DNA from: an uncultured SAR86 cluster bacterium | GTDB lineage: Bacteria > Pseudomonadota > Gammaproteobacteria > Magnimaribacterales > Magnimaribacteraceae | NCBI GenBank assembly: GCA_902574355.1 | Contig: CACGNN010000010.1 | Location: 1-45,564, forward strand | Reading direction: 5' to 3' | DNA length: 45,564 nt | In this document: positions 15,680 through 24,267 of the stretch, piece after piece | How positions within the stretch are numbered: the first letter of the stretch is position 1 | Layout: each line of letters opens with the position of its first letter | Notes under the pieces: model-generated | Told to the model about the DNA's origin: nothing | Seen by the model: only the letters and a program-made list of their open reading frames with translations | Database searches by the model: none | Made by a program: the position numbers and the translations under genes

Positions 15680-16582
15680 TTACTTATTACTTAACCTTTC
15701 TGTCATCTCTTTTATATGAGATGGTCTTGTACGACAGCACCCTGCCAATATCGTTGCACCTTCATCAATCCATTTAGAAACTTCGTCAGTATAAGTTTTC
15801 TCATCAATAACAGATGCAGAAGACCAATGGTCATTTTCAGCACTTATATTCGAAGAATCATTTTGAATTGCTTCTATCATTTCTGAGTTGGCAAATCCCC
15901 CTATAGGTTTATCGGTGAGTTTGTTTAATTCTTTTAATGATTCAGTGACAAGGTTAGCACCACAACAATTAATTAAATACGCATCGCAATCTAAATCAGG
16001 GACTGCTTCAAAGGCTTCAATTATTGTTTCCCCACTAGGTAGCTTATTTAGTCTATTGCCATGTAAAGTCCAACTTAACCATTTTTTAGCTTTAGAATTT
16101 TGTATAGAAGAGAGGGCAACTCTACCTTCTTCACTGTTTGCCATAGTTTCGCATAGCATAATATCTACTTGACCTTCTAAAATTTCAGCCAGTTCACCAT
16201 ATTGATCGGACATTTTTGAGGTATCTTGAATAAGGTCAGCCCGATAACTTGTCTCCAGAGGGGGCAAGGAGGCTGCAACCATTATATTTTTACCAGATTC
16301 TTTGATGGCTTCTTTAGCAAGAGAAATTGAGAGAAGTGTTAAGTCCTCAAGTTGATCTGACATACCTGCACGTTCTAAGATTGGTTGAGTCACTGCATAA
16401 TTATTAACAGTAATATATTCAGCTCCTGCTTCAATATAATCCAAATGTATTTGTTTTATAACTTCTGGATTATCAATAAGAGCTAAAGCAGACCAGATTG
16501 ACTCAACATGAGAAGGAACTTCGACTCCTCTAAATCTTAATTCAGAGCCCATTCCTCCGTCACCTATGATTAGATTATTCAA
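15680..16582 (-). CDS. Homocysteine S-methyltransferase family protein (MmuM-like)
   Basis: The protein has 300 aa. The N-terminal GDGGMGSELRFRG is the pterin/homocysteine methyltransferase barrel opening. Zinc-binding Cys are in INCCGAN (Cys207) and AGCCRTRP (282-283). The family transfers a methyl group from S-methylmethionine, betaine or similar donors to homocysteine, giving methionine. The start is TTG at 16582 with a strong AGGGGG upstream; the next Met (residue 11) would cut the conserved GDGGMG. It is last in a minus-strand run after metY and a hydrolase, consistent with making homocysteine and then methionine. The methyl donor is not determinable from sequence. Confidence 0.88.
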   Translation of the reverse strand: MNNLIIGDGGMGSELRFRGVEVPSHVESIWSALALIDNPEVIKQIHLDYIEAGAEYITVNNYAVTQPILERAGMSDQLEDLTLLSISLAKEAIKESGKNIMVAASLPPLETSYRADLIQDTSKMSDQYGELAEILEGQVDIMLCETMANSEEGRVALSSIQNSKAKKWLSWTLHGNRLNKLPSGETIIEAFEAVPDLDCDAYLINCCGANLVTESLKELNKLTDKPIGGFANSEMIEAIQNDSSNISAENDHWSSASVIDEKTYTDEVSKWIDEGATILAGCCRTRPSHIKEMTERLSNK

Positions 16583-16599
16583 ATAGTCCCCCTAAAATG

Positions 16600-17364
16600 C
16601 TAATTTTTGAATAATTTTATTAAATAGTCGAGTACTTTATTAGGCTCTTCCATCATCAGGGAATGTCCAGAGCCATGTATTTCCTCTACGAGAGGTTGAT
16701 TGAAATTATCAATTAAATCTTGTGCTTTTATCCTCGGTGTTAAGAAATCATTGGAACCCAAAATTAATTGTACTTTAGCCTCGACTTTTTTTGCCTTATC
16801 AAGACCATCAGTAAATTCTGAACAGGCCTTCAAGTCCTTATAAATAATCCCTTTTTTACTTTTTTGCATCAATCTTTTAGTTGACTCTGTCATCCACATT
16901 CCAGGGGTTTTATTGCCACCTAATCGTGAAGAAAAGCTGTACCCCATAAATGTAAGTATATTTATGGCAATTTGAGGATTACTTTTTGCAGATTCCAATA
17001 GCGCTTCATTTACCTGCATTGGAAAAGCCGTTCCAATCATAGATATTGCTTTGACTCTTTCAGGTCGAGAAGATGCCATCTCTAATGCTATTAGAGAACC
17101 CATACTATGCCCAACTAAGGAACATCTTTGAATTTTATATTTATCTAGAAAATTATAAATATAGGTTGAAATCTTAGATATTGAGTCCAGTGGTTTATCT
17201 TTATTTTGCCCGTGACCAGGCAAATCTATTGCTAGTACATCTATTTTTTTTCTAGAAAAGTATCTCACTGGCAAGGTCCACACCGTATGATCCATACCAG
17301 TACCATGAATAAAAATAATAGGTTCACTATTATTAATTTTTTGTTGGATAGGATGATAATACAT
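16600..17364 (-). CDS. Alpha/beta-fold hydrolase in the methionine operon
   Basis: The protein has 254 aa, compact, with no signal peptide. The oxyanion motif is FIHGTGMDHTVW (about 18-29) and the nucleophile elbow is VGHSMGSLI. A late Asp (SNDFLTP) and His (GSGHSLMMEE) complete the triad. It lies between metY (one base between the metY stop and this ATG) and the homocysteine methyltransferase (17-base gap). It is much shorter than the acetyltransferase MetX (about 370 aa) and lacks its signature, so I do not call it MetX. It could hydrolyse an ester or thioester linked to the sulfur pathway. Confidence 0.82.
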   Translation of the reverse strand: MYYHPIQQKINNSEPIIFIHGTGMDHTVWTLPVRYFSRKKIDVLAIDLPGHGQNKDKPLDSISKISTYIYNFLDKYKIQRCSLVGHSMGSLIALEMASSRPERVKAISMIGTAFPMQVNEALLESAKSNPQIAINILTFMGYSFSSRLGGNKTPGMWMTESTKRLMQKSKKGIIYKDLKACSEFTDGLDKAKKVEAKVQLILGSNDFLTPRIKAQDLIDNFNQPLVEEIHGSGHSLMMEEPNKVLDYLIKLFKN

Positions 17365-17365
17365 T

Positions 17366-18658
17366 TTATCGATTCGCTTGTTTTAAGGCTTCATCAAGAT
17401 CTTCTTTTAAATCATTTATATCTTCGATACCTATTGAAAGTCTTACTGTAGATTCACTAATTCCAGCATTTTTTAACGCTAGAGTATCCATTCTATGGTG
17501 AGTCGTGCTAGCAGGATGGATCACTAATGATTTTGCATCACCTACGTTTGCTAAATGAGAGAAGATATTTAATGATTCAATAAATTTCTTACCAGATTCA
17601 AGCCCACCTTCAATTTCGAATGTAAAAACTGCTCCACAACCCCTTGGTAGAATTTCTTGAGCTAGTTTATTGTCGGGATGATTCTCTAATTCAGGATAAG
17701 AAACACTTTTAACATCTTTGTGTTCATTAAGGAATGAGACAATTTCACGAGTATTTGAGATATGTTTTTCCATTCTTAAACTAAGTGTCTCTAATCCTTG
17801 CAGAATTAAAAAGGCGGTGTGAGGACTCATACAAGCACCAAAGTCTCTTGCTCCCTCTTTTCTGGCTCTATTAATAAAGGCAGCAGGTCCAAACTCTTCT
17901 ACAAATTTCATATTATGAAATCCGTTATAAGGTTCATTTAGTGTTTTAAATTTTTTATTTGAAGTCCATTCAAAATTACCACTATCCACCAGCAGCCCAC
18001 CTATAACAACTCCATGTCCTGAGAGGAATTTAGTAGCTGAGTGAAAAATCAGGTCAGCTCCATAGTCGAAAGGTTTCATTAAATAGGGCGTGGTAAAAGT
18101 AGAGTCTACCAAAAGTGGTATTTTATTTTGATGTGCAATATTTGAAACCATTTCGATATTCATAACATCAAGACCAGGATTACCTAGAGTTTCACCAAAT
18201 ATCAAACCTGTATTTTTTTGTATAGCCGACTTTATATTTTTAGGTTTCCTAAAGTCCACAAAAGAAGAGGTAATTCCAAATCTTGGTAATGTATATTCAA
18301 GTAAATTATGACTTCCTCCATAGAGACTCTTAGAAGCTACTATGTGTGAACCTTTACCTAATATTGTTGTAATTGCTAAAAAGAGTGCAGCTTGTCCGCT
18401 AGCTGTTGAAATTGCACCTATACCACCTTCCAATGAGCTGATTCTCTCTTCCAGAACTGCATTAGTAGGGTTTGTTATCCTAGAATAGGTATGACCAGCT
18501 CTTTCATTATTAAAAATTCCTGCTGCTGTTTCTGAGTCTGGAAAGACAAAAGATGAGGTTTGATAGATTGGTGTCGCTCTTGAGCCAAAGTCTGAATCAG
18601 GTTTATTTCCTGCATGTAAAGATAATGTCTCTAGATTTAAATCTTTAGGTTTTTTCAT
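17366..18658 (-). CDS. metY: O-acetylhomoserine sulfhydrylase MetY (Cys/Met metabolism PLP enzyme)
   Basis: The protein has 430 aa, the typical MetY length. It opens LETLSLHAGNKPD with YQTSSFVF, and carries YSRITNPTNAVLEERISSLEGG and the PLP-lysine in HSATKFLSGHG (Lys210). It converts O-acetylhomoserine and sulfide to homocysteine and acetate (direct sulfhydrylation). The long C-terminal part (ILPRGCGAVFTFE; HPASTTH) matches MetY rather than the ~390-aa MetB/MetZ forms. It heads the minus-strand operon, so homocysteine made here can be methylated by the gene at 15680. It is divergent from a carboxylesterase across 119 bases. No S-box or SAM riboswitch was recognised in that gap. Confidence 0.92.
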   Translation of the reverse strand: MKKPKDLNLETLSLHAGNKPDSDFGSRATPIYQTSSFVFPDSETAAGIFNNERAGHTYSRITNPTNAVLEERISSLEGGIGAISTASGQAALFLAITTILGKGSHIVASKSLYGGSHNLLEYTLPRFGITSSFVDFRKPKNIKSAIQKNTGLIFGETLGNPGLDVMNIEMVSNIAHQNKIPLLVDSTFTTPYLMKPFDYGADLIFHSATKFLSGHGVVIGGLLVDSGNFEWTSNKKFKTLNEPYNGFHNMKFVEEFGPAAFINRARKEGARDFGACMSPHTAFLILQGLETLSLRMEKHISNTREIVSFLNEHKDVKSVSYPELENHPDNKLAQEILPRGCGAVFTFEIEGGLESGKKFIESLNIFSHLANVGDAKSLVIHPASTTHHRMDTLALKNAGISESTVRLSIGIEDINDLKEDLDEALKQANR

Positions 18659-18746
18659 AATTATTAAAAACTTTGATATAAGTTATGACATTAGAATTCA
18701 TAGCAGCACATATAGCAATAAAGTGAACGAAATAAAGTTTACTAGG

Positions 18747-18752
18747 TACAAT
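18747..18752 (+). promoter_or_regulatory. -10 of the carboxylesterase gene
   Basis: TACAAT lies 25 bases before ATG 18778, giving a short but real leader that ends GAGAAGCACAAAAT; no convincing -35 is visible. The rest of the 119-base divergent gap (18659-18777) shows no other clear site. Confidence 0.4.
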
Positions 18753-18777
18753 TGTAAGAAATTGAGAAGCACAAAAT

Positions 18778-20304
18778 ATGAGTAAAATCTTATTAATAAA
18801 TTTTTTTCTTTCAAGCTGGATGATTGCAGCTATAGAGGTAGATAAACAATTAACCATTAGGGATGTTGAATATCTTGGTAAATATCAAACAGATAGCAAT
18901 ACTTTCATTTTCAGAGGAATACCTTATGCAGAACCTCCTATTAATAACCTGAGATGGAAGTCTCCAATACCTGTAAAGAAAAATTTGAAGATTGATGCAA
19001 GGCAATTTAAACCTGCATGCATGCAAGATAGAAACAATACGGATTGGTACCATAATGTAATAAAGGCTTTTGGAAGCGATCCATCTCTTTTTGATCACGT
19101 CAATTCAATATCAGAGGATTGTCTCTATCTGAATATATGGACTAAATCATTAGAAACTTCTGCTAGAAAACCTGTAATGGTATGGATCCATGGTGGTAAT
19201 GATATCGCTGGTTGGAGTTATGAGCCTGACTATATTGGTCATAATTTGTCTAATAAAGATGTTGTAGTTGTATCAATTGGCTATAGGTTAAATATATTTG
19301 GTTTTTTTAAACATCCAAATATGAGCAAACAAACAGGTAATTTTGGACTAGAAGATCAAATCCTTTCTTTGCAATGGTTAAAGGAAAACATTGAATATTT
19401 TGGAGGCGATCCTAATAACATAACTATCTTTGGAGAATCCGCAGGAGGTGCTCATATTTCATACCATCTAGTTTCGCCTGCTTCTGAAGGGCTATTTGAA
19501 AAAGCTATCATACAAAGCGGTGGTTATAACCTTGTTAGCCCATATAGCTTATTAGACATTCAAGAAGCTTATAATTTCGCTAAAGAGGCCACAGATATTA
19601 TTAGTCCAAACAATTTTGAAGCTTTAAGAAACATAGAGTCTAAGAGATTATTAGATGTATCTAAGGCAATGGGTTATCCATTTCATCCAATTATCGACGG
19701 GAATCTGATAGAAAAACAAATCTTAAATATTTACTCAAGCGAAAATCTAAACAAAGTTGATCTTATTATTGGAAGTAATAAAAATGAAGAATACCTTTAT
19801 ATAGACAAAGAAATGTCTCTTGAAGACTTGATCAAACAAATTACAGAAAGGCATCCTGATAAAGTAGATAAAATAATGTCTCTACTGGATTTGTCTGATA
19901 TACCTTTAGCATCTGATAGAGTAGGGACAAACCAATTGACTGCTTGTCCTTCAATTTTTATTGCAAGACAAATGACTAAATCTGGCAACAAGGTTTATCA
20001 ATATTTGTTTAGTAAACAAAGAGTTAACAGTGAAAATATTCTTTCTTATCACGGAGCTGAGATTCCATATGTTTTCAGTACTCATGATGCATATCTCCCT
20101 ACAACAAATAATGACCTAAAGCTTACTGATAGCATGATGAATTATTGGACCCAATTTGCTAAAAAAGGAAATCCAAACTCCGATAATACTGATGTTTATT
20201 GGGACGAATTTGGTGATGATGAGAACTATATCATTCTCGATAATACAATTAAGACTGATCAGAAACTTGAAAAAGAGCTTTGTGACTTAATATTTACAAA
20301 TTAG
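18778..20304 (+). CDS. Exported type-B carboxylesterase
   Basis: The protein has 508 aa. The signal peptide (residues 1-18, MSKILLINFF core, ending IAA) targets the periplasm. It shows the alpha/beta fold of the cholinesterase/carboxylesterase family: FRGIPYAEPP (45-54), EDCLYLNIW (113-121), oxyanion HGG (138-140), and nucleophile Ser221 in GESAGG. The acid is likely in the SNKNEEYL region, with His in SYHGAEIPYVF. It hydrolyses carboxylic esters; the substrate is unknown. Its stop lies only 52 bases before a TonB receptor on the same strand, suggesting that an ester taken up through the receptor is cleaved in the periplasm. Confidence 0.9.
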   Translation: MSKILLINFFLSSWMIAAIEVDKQLTIRDVEYLGKYQTDSNTFIFRGIPYAEPPINNLRWKSPIPVKKNLKIDARQFKPACMQDRNNTDWYHNVIKAFGSDPSLFDHVNSISEDCLYLNIWTKSLETSARKPVMVWIHGGNDIAGWSYEPDYIGHNLSNKDVVVVSIGYRLNIFGFFKHPNMSKQTGNFGLEDQILSLQWLKENIEYFGGDPNNITIFGESAGGAHISYHLVSPASEGLFEKAIIQSGGYNLVSPYSLLDIQEAYNFAKEATDIISPNNFEALRNIESKRLLDVSKAMGYPFHPIIDGNLIEKQILNIYSSENLNKVDLIIGSNKNEEYLYIDKEMSLEDLIKQITERHPDKVDKIMSLLDLSDIPLASDRVGTNQLTACPSIFIARQMTKSGNKVYQYLFSKQRVNSENILSYHGAEIPYVFSTHDAYLPTTNNDLKLTDSMMNYWTQFAKKGNPNSDNTDVYWDEFGDDENYIILDNTIKTDQKLEKELCDLIFTN

Positions 20305-20356
20305 TTAAAATCTTGAAATTAATTTGCTATATTGAGAAGTGCAACTGGGGAGAATT

Positions 20357-22708
20357 ATGCGCAAATATATACCAGCCTTTGAATTAAAAGATTCAGTTCT
20401 AAAAAAAGCTTTATCTTTTGGGAGTATAGCTACTTTAGGAACTATGCATTCCGGTGATTTACTTACTGATGAAACAGAAGAACTTAACGATGTAGAAGAA
20501 ATTATCGTTACTGCTAGTAAGAGAGAATCTAAAATAGAGGACCTCCCAATGAGCGTACAAGCCATAGCTGGGTCAAGATTAGAGAGTGCTAATGTTAATG
20601 ACTTTATGGATTATGCTGAGCTAATTCCTTCTCTTTCTTACATCCAGTATGGACCTGGGAGATCCGCTTTTTATATCAGAGGCACCTCAGATGGAAACTT
20701 TGGGAATCTGGCAGGTCCCAATACAACTGTTGCAATGTACATAGACGAATCTCCTATTAATACAGTTGGCTTAAATCCTGATTTACATATCTATGATATG
20801 GAAAGAATTGAGGTACTTAATGGACCTCAGGGGACCTTATACGGATCTAGTGCTCAAGGAGGAACTGTCAGACTCATAACTAAAAAACCTCAATTAGATG
20901 AATTTGATCTGGGTGCAGAATTAGACGTATCTTCTGGATCAGATGCCGATAATTCTGAGAGTCTAGAGGCTTATATAAATTTACCTATATCAGATAATGT
21001 TGCAGCAAGAGTCTCTGCCTATAATGTAACAGAAGGTGGCTTTATAGACCTTGTAGGCGGTACTAGAACTTTTTCAGGTAGCGGTTACGAAGTTCCACTA
21101 TTAAGTGAAGATGATCACAATGAAAGTGAGGTTGAAGGTTTTAGAGCTTCAGTGAGAGCATGGATTAATGAAAATTTAATGGCGACGCTTACTCATATAA
21201 GTCAAGAATCTTATACCTCTGGAAGTTGGGATCACCAACCAGATACCTTAGGAGATCTCAAGACCAGTCGAATTAAAGATGAATTTACAGATGATGAATG
21301 GGATCAAACTAGTCTTACTCTAGAGGGTAATATTGGGGAATCTTCTTTTACCTATGCTGGTACTTTCTTTGATAGAGATGTTCGTTATCTTTGGGATTAC
21401 AACGATTATGTGGAGTACTATAGTCTCGATGCAGTAGGTGTAAATGGTTTCGGTTATGCTAGCTATTACACTTGTGATTACTATTCCTATTATTATTACG
21501 GTACATACGATTGTAATAATCCAACAATGTGGGCAGATTACTCTCTCAGTATGGAAAGAGATACTCATGAATTAAGATTTTCTGGCGGTGAGGAAGGAGA
21601 TAAAGTCCAATGGTTAATTGGCGTATTTTATGACAAATTGGAAAACCCTTATCAATACACTTATAAATGGCCTGGTTTACAAGACGAATGGTCAAATGGT
21701 TCTTTTGGAGGCACAGGCATAGCTGGAAGAGAAGGAATCTGGTGGGATGCAGATAATCTTAGGAAAGATGAGACTAAAGCAGTTTATGGCGAAGCTATTA
21801 TTTCTCTAAATGAAAATACTGATCTAACCGTTGGCTTAAGAGCGTTTGACTCAAAATTAACTTTTGATGCAAAGGATGGTTATTTTGGTGGGTACGGAAT
21901 AGATTATTATGGACATGAAGCCAATAGAACGGAAAAAGATTCTGGCATTTCTCCAAAATTAGCTATATCTAGAACATTAGAAAACGATGCTCTTTTATAT
22001 TTTAATTTTTCTCAAGGTTATAGGCCCGCGGGAACAAATAGAACTAACAAAAATAGTGACTCAGCACCTTTATATTACGACTCTGATGAACTAAATAATT
22101 ACGAGGTCGGTTATAAATATTCGAATTCTGATGGTACTCAGAGATTTAATATTGCAGGATATATGATGGATTGGAAGGATATGCAAACTGCTGTATATGA
22201 CCGTGATTTAGCAACTATACAATTTAATACAAACATTGGTGATGCAAGGATCACTGGTGTCGAGCTAGATTGGACAATCATTACAGATAATGGATTCTTC
22301 ATAGTTTTAGGAGCATCTCTTATTGATCCAAAGCTTGAAGAAGACTTTGTGCTTAACGGTGTAGTTCAAGCAACTTCAGGTACTCAATTAGCAAATGTTG
22401 CTAAGCAGAAAGCTTCGATTGCGATTAATAAAGAATTTAGTTTTGCTGGAAGAAATGCGTATTGGGATTTAAATTTATCCCGTACAGGAAAAAGAGAGTC
22501 TTCTATAACAAACCCTGTAAATCAACCTGCATATACTTTAGGAAGTTTTTCTTCGACTCTAGAAGGGGAGAATTGGGATGGCACTTTGTATGTAGACAAT
22601 ATTTCTGATGAAAGAGCAGTTATATGGGAATATCAAGGCTTTAGACCAGAAACGAAATTTACTAATAGACCAAGAGAAATTGGTATTAGACTTAAATATA
22701 AACTGTAA
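20357..22708 (+). CDS. TonB-dependent outer-membrane receptor, complete
   Basis: I chose ATG 20357, preceded by GGGGAG (20347-20352), over the in-frame GTG at 20339, which would place the ribosome binding site inside the gene. The protein has 783 aa: a signal-like N-terminus (LKKALSFGSIATLG, about 15-28), a TonB box EEIIVTASKRE (47-57), a plug with SVQAIAG, FYIRGTSDG and NGPQGTLYGSSAQGGTVRLITKKP pieces, then a barrel ending RPREIGIRLKYKL. The fold is that of FecA-type receptors. An odd barrel loop between Cys373 and Cys386 holds seven Tyr in 12 residues and may be a disulfide-closed extracellular loop. The ligand is unknown; the carboxylesterase upstream suggests an ester-bearing compound. 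Confidence 0.92.
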   Translation: MRKYIPAFELKDSVLKKALSFGSIATLGTMHSGDLLTDETEELNDVEEIIVTASKRESKIEDLPMSVQAIAGSRLESANVNDFMDYAELIPSLSYIQYGPGRSAFYIRGTSDGNFGNLAGPNTTVAMYIDESPINTVGLNPDLHIYDMERIEVLNGPQGTLYGSSAQGGTVRLITKKPQLDEFDLGAELDVSSGSDADNSESLEAYINLPISDNVAARVSAYNVTEGGFIDLVGGTRTFSGSGYEVPLLSEDDHNESEVEGFRASVRAWINENLMATLTHISQESYTSGSWDHQPDTLGDLKTSRIKDEFTDDEWDQTSLTLEGNIGESSFTYAGTFFDRDVRYLWDYNDYVEYYSLDAVGVNGFGYASYYTCDYYSYYYYGTYDCNNPTMWADYSLSMERDTHELRFSGGEEGDKVQWLIGVFYDKLENPYQYTYKWPGLQDEWSNGSFGGTGIAGREGIWWDADNLRKDETKAVYGEAIISLNENTDLTVGLRAFDSKLTFDAKDGYFGGYGIDYYGHEANRTEKDSGISPKLAISRTLENDALLYFNFSQGYRPAGTNRTNKNSDSAPLYYDSDELNNYEVGYKYSNSDGTQRFNIAGYMMDWKDMQTAVYDRDLATIQFNTNIGDARITGVELDWTIITDNGFFIVLGASLIDPKLEEDFVLNGVVQATSGTQLANVAKQKASIAINKEFSFAGRNAYWDLNLSRTGKRESSITNPVNQPAYTLGSFSSTLEGENWDGTLYVDNISDERAVIWEYQGFRPETKFTNRPREIGIRLKYKL

Positions 22709-22711
22709 AGA

Positions 22712-24241
22712 TTATTTTTTTATTAGCTCCATTATTATTGATACTGCCATTAAGGGGTAAATAAATAGTAACGGCAATGATGTAATTAGTATTAAGTCTA
22801 AAGCCACACTGTGATCTGAATATAAGACAAGTACGGCAGGCAAGATACCTAAAACAACAGCCCAAGCCAATCTTAAATTTTTATGAGGCTCTTTTATTTT
22901 TCCTTTTATATTCAGAACATGAGACGAGATTACATAAGACATCGAATCATACGAAGTAGTTATAAATACAATAGTAATAATGCAAAAGATACAAAGCATT
23001 ATTGAACTAGCGGGCAAGGAGTTAATTACAGATATTGCTGTCTCCGCATGACCTATATCTTTCATGTTTTGCACTACATTGATTTCATTATTGAGTTCAC
23101 CATTCATTGAATAGCCTCCCAACACAAGATAAAAAAGCCAAGTTCCAAGTGTGCCAAAAAACAACATACCAATAATTACTTGCCTCAGCGATCTACCTTT
23201 AGAGATTCTTGCTATAAATAACCCTACTAAAGGTCCAAATGCTACCCACCAAGCCCAATAAAATATTGTCCATTCTTTTGCAAAATCTGATGGTTCGCTA
23301 ATACCAAGCGTGCTCATGCTCCAAAAGTAGCTAAATGAATATTGAATGCCCGTTACTGATAACTTGAGTAATTCTTTAAAGTCTGTGGAAACTACTATCA
23401 AACACAGAAAAATTAAAGCCAATACAAGATTAAAGTTACTGAGGATCTTTATTCCATTCTCTAATCCTTTATAAACACTATAACCATATAAGGCCACGCA
23501 TAAAAGTATAACTCCAATATTTATATGTAAACCATTGTTTATATTGAATAAATCCGTAAAACCACTTGACAACATTGGTATATAAGACCCAATAGTTCCG
23601 CCGGCTGCTCCAACTGTAGCTAGGATAAAAATAAGATCTATAAATCTACCAAAATAAGAGGATTCAATATCAGATATTCCTAGACCCTTTAAGCTAGAGC
23701 TTAATCGTAGTGAATTAAGGTTATATTTATAAAATGCTATTGATAGTGCGATAGCAGGAATACCGTATATTGACCATGCACTTAACCCCCAATGAAATAA
23801 TCCATATGCAGTTGCAAGAGAATAAGCTTCTGATGAATATGCCTCAATACTAAATTGTGGTATTCCGACGTAATACGCCCATTCTACACCTGACCAGTAA
23901 ATGATTCCTCCACCTATTCCGGAACAAAATAGCATTCCTATCCAGCTGAAATATGAGAACTCAGGAGAAGTATCTTTCCCACCTAGAATATATTTTCCAT
24001 AGTTGGAAGTAGCAAGAATTATTAGAAAAAGAAAACTCACGATTGCTAGAATGAGATAAGAAGACCCAAAGTAAGAAACAACTAATGAATAAATGTTATC
24101 TATTATCGTTTTAGCTAGATTTGCATCCCATAAAATGAAAGAAGCAATTGCGATAACCGAGATAAAACTAATGAATAGCGAAATGGCATCGATACCATAT
24201 GACTTTATTGCTTTATGAATGACTTCCATAGGGTGAAGCAT
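22712..24241 (-). CDS. BCCT family transporter (betaine/choline/carnitine type)
   Basis: The protein has 509 aa with about 12 membrane spans. Family hallmarks are FCSGIGGGIIYWSGVEWAYY (about 109-128), GAAGGTIGS, and WTIFYWAWWVAFGPLVGLFIARISKGRS, the aromatic substrate box and following signature. These Na+- or H+-coupled carriers import quaternary-ammonium or sulfonium solutes such as glycine betaine or DMSP. The Met at 24241 or at 24229 could be the start; a GGAG is only 2 bases before the first and 14 before the second, so neither is clearly favoured. It is divergent from the sulfotransferase gene, with only 26 bases between the two start codons. Confidence 0.92.
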   Translation of the reverse strand: MLHPMEVIHKAIKSYGIDAISLFISFISVIAIASFILWDANLAKTIIDNIYSLVVSYFGSSYLILAIVSFLFLIILATSNYGKYILGGKDTSPEFSYFSWIGMLFCSGIGGGIIYWSGVEWAYYVGIPQFSIEAYSSEAYSLATAYGLFHWGLSAWSIYGIPAIALSIAFYKYNLNSLRLSSSLKGLGISDIESSYFGRFIDLIFILATVGAAGGTIGSYIPMLSSGFTDLFNINNGLHINIGVILLCVALYGYSVYKGLENGIKILSNFNLVLALIFLCLIVVSTDFKELLKLSVTGIQYSFSYFWSMSTLGISEPSDFAKEWTIFYWAWWVAFGPLVGLFIARISKGRSLRQVIIGMLFFGTLGTWLFYLVLGGYSMNGELNNEINVVQNMKDIGHAETAISVINSLPASSIMLCIFCIITIVFITTSYDSMSYVISSHVLNIKGKIKEPHKNLRLAWAVVLGILPAVLVLYSDHSVALDLILITSLPLLFIYPLMAVSIIMELIKK

Positions 24242-24251
24242 AACTCCGTCT

Positions 24252-24261
24252 AAGATAGAAT
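24252..24261. promoter_or_regulatory. Overlapping divergent -10 elements
   Basis: On the plus strand TAGAAT (24256-24261) ends 6 bases before ATG 24268. On the minus strand TATCTT (24257-24252) ends 10 bases before ATG 24241. The two starts are 26 bases apart, which leaves no room for two ordinary leaders, so at least one mRNA should be leaderless and the two polymerases would compete. Confidence 0.45.
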
Positions 24262-24267
24262 GAAACT

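Noticed and set aside
16600-17364. Calling the hydrolase MetX because it sits beside metY
   Set aside because: It is about 110 residues shorter than MetX and lacks the MetX-type N-terminus and lid; only the general alpha/beta hydrolase motifs are present.
18659-18777. SAM riboswitch or MetJ box in front of metY
   Set aside because: No GGGTG-type aptamer helices and no AGACGTCT-like repeat were seen in the 119-base gap.
20339-20356. GTG at 20339 as start of the TonB receptor
   Set aside because: This would put the strong GGGGAG ribosome site inside the coding region; ATG 20357 has it at the right distance.
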